NCBI GenBank assembly: GCA_023390695.1
Contig: JAEWCJ010000284.1
Location: forward strand, 1 to 7,306
Reading direction: 5' to 3'
DNA length: 7,306 nucleotides
Source: Pseudomonadota bacterium
GTDB taxonomy: Bacteria > Pseudomonadota > Alphaproteobacteria > Rhizobiales > Xanthobacteraceae
Shown piece by piece: positions 5,191-7,306 of the stretch; within the stretch, counting starts at the first letter, position 1; the number at the start of each line of letters is the position of its first letter. The notes beneath the pieces are model-generated. The model worked only from the letters and a program-made list of their open reading frames with translations. It was not told the origin of the DNA and searched no databases. The position numbers and the translations under genes are program-made.

Positions 5191-5844
5191 ATGAACAAGC
5201 CCGAGCGTCTGCGCGCCACCGACATTGCCTATGGCTCGATCCGGCAGGCCCTGATCGCCGGGCGCTGGCCGGCCGGCTCGCATCTGCGCGAGACCGAACT
5301 CGCCGAAGAATTCGGGATCAGCCGCACCCCGGTGCGCGATGCGCTGCGGCGGCTGGCGAGCGAACATCTGGTGCAAATCGAGCCGCATCTCGGTGCGCGC
5401 GTGCCCGGCTGGTCCGAACAGGATCTTTCAGAAATCTTCGCCCTGCGCGTGGAGCTGGAGAGTTTTGCGGCCGGCGAAGCGGCCCGGCATGCGACGCCGG
5501 AGCATGTCGCGCAGCTCCGCGAACTCGCACGCGACATGCAGCAGGCCGCCTTCGGAGCGGAACAGCCGGATTATGTCCGCATCACCGAGGCCAACGAACG
5601 CTTCCACCGGCTGATCGTCACCGCCTCAGGAAACAAGCGCCTGATGAGCCTGATCGGCAGTCTGATCGAAATCCCGCTGGTGATCCGCACCTTCACGCGC
5701 TTCGATGCGCAGGCGATGACGCGCAGCGTGCAGCATCACTTCGATCTCGCCGACGCGATCGCCGAGCACAACGCCGACTGGGCGATCGCGGTGATGCGCG
5801 CGCATATTCACGCGGGCCGGCAGGTGATGCTGGGGAGAGCGTGA
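5191..5844 (+). CDS. GntR-family transcriptional regulator, FadR subfamily with FCD domain
   Basis: This 217-residue dimeric DNA-binding protein probably controls the divergent ABC/lyase operon and itself. The N-terminal winged helix-turn-helix spans about residues 12-72, with the recognition unit ELAEEFGISRTPVRDALRRL (36-55), a near-textbook GntR signature. The C-terminal FCD ligand-binding domain runs from about 77 to 215. It retains His139 (NERFHRL), His183 (QHHFDLADAI) and His205 (MRAHI), the positions that often bind a metal ion in FCD domains; the usual Asp four residues before the first His is Asn135. FCD regulators commonly sense small organic acids, which fits the lyase next door. 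I chose the ATG at 5191 because upstream in-frame starts add residues before the helix-turn-helix that do not look like protein. No clear Shine-Dalgarno is seen. Confidence 0.92.
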   Translation: MNKPERLRATDIAYGSIRQALIAGRWPAGSHLRETELAEEFGISRTPVRDALRRLASEHLVQIEPHLGARVPGWSEQDLSEIFALRVELESFAAGEAARHATPEHVAQLRELARDMQQAAFGAEQPDYVRITEANERFHRLIVTASGNKRLMSLIGSLIEIPLVIRTFTRFDAQAMTRSVQHHFDLADAIAEHNADWAIAVMRAHIHAGRQVMLGRA

Positions 5845-5846
5845 GT

Positions 5847-5865
5847 GGCCGGTCCCCGCGGCCGG
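5847..5865. terminator. GC-rich repeat between two converging genes, possible U-less terminator
   Basis: Only 21 bp separate the stop of the GntR gene (5844) from the stop of the minus-strand gene (5866). The gap holds GGCCG and CGGCC as a 5-bp inverted repeat with a 7-nt loop, and also GGCCGGT as a direct repeat (5847-5853, 5860-5866). No T-run follows. A modest bidirectional terminator is possible given the convergent layout. Confidence 0.3.
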
Positions 5866-6993
5866 TCAGGCGGTGATGTAGTCGAACAATGAGGCGCCGC
5901 CGGTGCTCTGCTGGAACATCGACAGCAGACTCGAACTCATCTGGTAATTCTTGATCGCCAGGTCCTGAATGTCGCTGGTCCAGTTCATGGCCTGGCGTTC
6001 CTCGGAACTCATCGCGCTGTACTGATAGATGAGACCGACGCTGAACGTGCGCGGATCATCGCCGACGCCCTGTTTCAGGCTTGCCAGCAGACTGGCGCGC
6101 GTGCGCGCATCGAGCTCCTTCTTGGCGGCGCGGATTTCCTCCCGCGAAAACTGCTCGCCCTGATTGAGCGAGATCGCCGACAGCGCCCGGTTGTTCAGTC
6201 CCGACAAATCGGCCAATTGGCCGGTCGTCCCCGAGCGTTCGAACACCAGCCGCTTTCCGTTCTTCTCCGCCGCGGCATATTGCTGATCCAGAACGACCCG
6301 GACATCCTTGGCGACCAGATCGAAATCGCGCAGCGCGTCGGTTCCGCCTCCGCTCTCGCTGCCGGCGAGGAATTCGGCCACGGGATCCCCGGCAATTCCC
6401 TTCGGCAAGGCGCCGCCCTGTTTCACCGAGTCATCGTAGCCCTGCTGCAAAGCCTGCATTTGCGCCGACCACATCGAGGTCGCCCGCTCCTCCGGTCCGG
6501 CGGCCTGCAGATAATCGATCGCAGCCTTGTAAACCTTGCTCCAGTCGCCGGTCAGCCGCGCGACGGCACTCTGCGGCGACAGCACCGCATTGAACCTGTT
6601 CTGCAATTCCTTCGCCGCAATCTGCTGTTCGTCGGCCGTGAAGGTCTGATCGCCGCTGCTGACAATCGCAAACAAGGCGCGGCGGTCGAGACCGCCGAGA
6701 TCGACGGTCTGCTTGCCGTCGGCCAGCGGACCGGTGACGCCGGCATCCGTGTAAAGCTTGTCGAGCGCGGCGCGGGTGTCGGAAATCACGGTGGCGAGAT
6801 CGGGCAACGCGTCCTGCATCGACAGCAGCGCCTGCGCCGCCGCGGACAGCGTCACCACCGTCGCCGCCGAGGATGACGATTGCTGCGTCCCGGTCGCGGC
6901 AGCCTTTGTTGTATTGGCCGCAGTGTCGGCTGCCGTCGCACGTCCATAGGCCGTGCTCAGATACGACATCGCGCTGGAACTCACCGTCGTCAT
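5866..6993 (-). CDS. Hypothetical protein with an internally duplicated domain
   Basis: I do not recognise this 375-residue protein. Residues 1-46 are low-complexity Ser/Thr/Ala/Gln without a signal peptide, followed by VVTLSAAAQALLS (46-58). Two related units of roughly 130 residues follow, about 66-190 and 224-354. DLGGLDRRALFAI (98-110) aligns with DLSGLNNRALSAI (262-274), and FTADEQQIAAKELQNR (118-133) with FSREEIRAAKKELDAR (282-297). Over 98-133 against 262-297, 16 of 36 residues are identical without a gap, and EER, Trp175/Trp338 and Tyr186/Tyr350 keep the register. The units look mostly helical, joined by a Gly-rich linker (207-217). A disordered N-terminus and no signal peptide would suit a cytoplasmic protein or one exported by a specialised route; both are speculation. 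The ATG at 6991-6993 lacks a good Shine-Dalgarno; an ATG at 6967-6969 would drop eight residues. Upstream CtrA-like boxes suggest cell-cycle or motility-linked control. Confidence 0.85.
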   Translation of the reverse strand: MTTVSSSAMSYLSTAYGRATAADTAANTTKAAATGTQQSSSSAATVVTLSAAAQALLSMQDALPDLATVISDTRAALDKLYTDAGVTGPLADGKQTVDLGGLDRRALFAIVSSGDQTFTADEQQIAAKELQNRFNAVLSPQSAVARLTGDWSKVYKAAIDYLQAAGPEERATSMWSAQMQALQQGYDDSVKQGGALPKGIAGDPVAEFLAGSESGGGTDALRDFDLVAKDVRVVLDQQYAAAEKNGKRLVFERSGTTGQLADLSGLNNRALSAISLNQGEQFSREEIRAAKKELDARTRASLLASLKQGVGDDPRTFSVGLIYQYSAMSSEERQAMNWTSDIQDLAIKNYQMSSSLLSMFQQSTGGASLFDYITA

Positions 6994-7016
6994 GACCGCC
7001 CGCCGATTCCCAATCC

Positions 7017-7031
7017 CTAACGAAGGATTAA
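7017..7031 (-). promoter_or_regulatory. CtrA-like box, proximal to the duplicated-domain gene
   Basis: On the minus strand this reads TTAA, seven bases, TTAG, a 7/8 match to the alphaproteobacterial CtrA consensus TTAA-N7-TTAA. It lies 24-38 nt upstream of the start codon at 6993, a distance compatible with direct promoter control. Confidence 0.4.
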
Positions 7032-7043
7032 GATGGCGAGCGC

Positions 7044-7062
7044 ATGGTTAACGAAACGTTAC
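7044..7062. promoter_or_regulatory. CtrA-like box with TTAACCAT half-site, distal
   Basis: On the plus strand 7048-7062 reads TTAA, seven bases, TTAC, another 7/8 match to the CtrA box. On the minus strand 7044-7051 reads TTAACCAT, the commonly reported CtrA half-site. The same bases also form an imperfect palindrome (TAACG-AAA-CGTTA). The centre is 31 bp, about three helical turns, from the proximal box. Confidence 0.42.
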
Positions 7063-7091
7063 CAGCCGATGGCGGGATTGATGCAAGGAGC

Positions 7092-7165
7092 TGGAGCGGG
7101 TGAAGGGAATCGAACCCTCGTCATCAGCTTGGAAGGCTGTTGCTCTACCATTGAGCTACACCCGC
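7092..7165 (-). tRNA. tRNA-Gly, anticodon TCC
   Basis: Read on the minus strand this is a complete 74-nt tRNA including an encoded CCA end. The acceptor stem GCGGGTG pairs with CACCCGC, the D-arm is GCTC/GAGC, the anticodon loop is CTTCCAA (anticodon TCC), and the T-arm is GAGGGTTCGATTCCCTT. The discriminator is T at 7095, normal for glycine tRNA. In Escherichia coli the tRNA-Gly(TCC) gene glyT sits in the tRNA cluster just ahead of tufB and secE, so its presence on the same side of secE here looks like remnant synteny. Confidence 0.97.
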
Positions 7166-7173
7166 TTAGCGAA

Positions 7174-7191
7174 ACCCGCAGCTTTGCGGGT
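7174..7191 (-). other. Strong short hairpin just upstream of tRNA-Gly
   Basis: ACCCGCA and TGCGGGT form a perfect 7-bp stem with a 4-nt loop, 8 nt before the tRNA-Gly 5' end. On the minus strand it is followed by TTTCGC. It could be a weak terminator of an upstream transcript or a spacer structure guiding 5' processing of the tRNA precursor. Its stem repeats the GCGGGT of the tRNA acceptor, so it might compete with correct folding. Confidence 0.35.
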
Positions 7192-7306
7192 CCGGCGGAC
7201 CGATTGGTTTCACAAAATGCCGCGGGAAACAAGACCCTATACGGCATTCAGGGGCCTCCGGCCACGCCGCGCCGGCACGAACGGTCCGGCGCCCTCACCC
7301 CTCACT
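7192..7306. other. Right-edge region without a recognisable gene
   Basis: No tRNA or convincing coding sequence was found in these 115 bases. The minus strand is open from 7305 to a TAG at 7237-7239 (22 codons, Arg/Pro/Gly-rich), too short and biased to call. The promoter of tRNA-Gly, or further tRNA genes of the same cluster, should lie here or beyond the edge; no good hexamer pair was seen. Confidence 0.4.

Noticed and set aside
4034..5194. Long plus-strand open frame (386 codons) opposite the binding-protein gene
   Set aside because: It has a biased His/Arg/Leu composition and no recognisable domain, and it lies entirely antisense to a gene with a signal peptide, family motifs and a strong ribosome binding site.
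6217..6876. 219-codon plus-strand open frame opposite the duplicated-domain gene
   Set aside because: It is Arg-rich with no domain. The minus-strand frame has a clear internal protein-level duplication, which marks it as the real coding strand.
7240..7305. Open minus-strand frame of 22 codons ending in TAG, possibly the 3' end of a gene outside the window
   Set aside because: It is too short, of low complexity (Arg/Pro/Gly) and without recognisable similarity, so it cannot be distinguished from chance.
1..7306. CRISPR array, insertion sequence, rRNA or toxin-antitoxin module
   Set aside because: No regularly spaced repeats, transposase motifs, terminal inverted repeats, rRNA sequence or paired small genes were seen on either strand.

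Overview
The window comes from a GC-rich alphaproteobacterium, probably a member of the Hyphomicrobiales close to Bradyrhizobium, Rhodopseudomonas or Pseudolabrys. This is inferred from the NusG and SecE sequences, the tRNA-Trp/secE/nusG order, strong GC bias at third codon positions, and CtrA-like TTAA-N7-TTAA boxes near the right end. No database search was possible, so the genus is a guess.

Almost everything lies on the minus strand. At the left edge is the start of the ribosomal/transcription block: tRNA-Trp(CCA), secE and the 5' part of nusG. In the middle (822-5026) is a compact five-gene minus-strand operon: a secreted NMT1/THI5-type solute-binding protein, an ABC ATPase, two different inner-membrane permeases, and a cytoplasmic isocitrate lyase/PEP mutase superfamily enzyme. 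The first three junctions are 4-nt overlaps or a 1-nt gap, so the genes are very probably co-transcribed and translationally coupled. A GntR-type FCD regulator (5191-5844, plus strand) diverges from the operon. The 164-bp divergent region holds plausible promoters for both directions. A TGTATACA palindrome sits on the regulator's predicted -10 box, and a 10/11 match to the same 11-mer lies inside the first codons of the binding-protein gene.

The working model is a regulated catabolic cassette. The binding protein and transporter import a small organic acid or related compound, the lyase cleaves it (its KKCGH cysteine suggests C-C cleavage rather than phosphonate chemistry), and the GntR protein senses the substrate or product. 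The substrate cannot be read from the sequence.

To the right, converging on the regulator, is a 375-residue protein of unknown function (5866-6993). It has a low-complexity Ser/Thr/Ala N-terminus and a clear internal duplication of about 130 residues. Its upstream region carries two 7/8 matches to the CtrA box and one TTAACCAT half-site. Next is tRNA-Gly(TCC), then about 140 bp with no recognisable gene. In many proteobacteria tuf lies between the tRNA-Gly-containing cluster and secE; here that space is filled by the catabolic cassette and the duplicated-domain gene. No integrase, transposase, CRISPR array or rRNA was seen.
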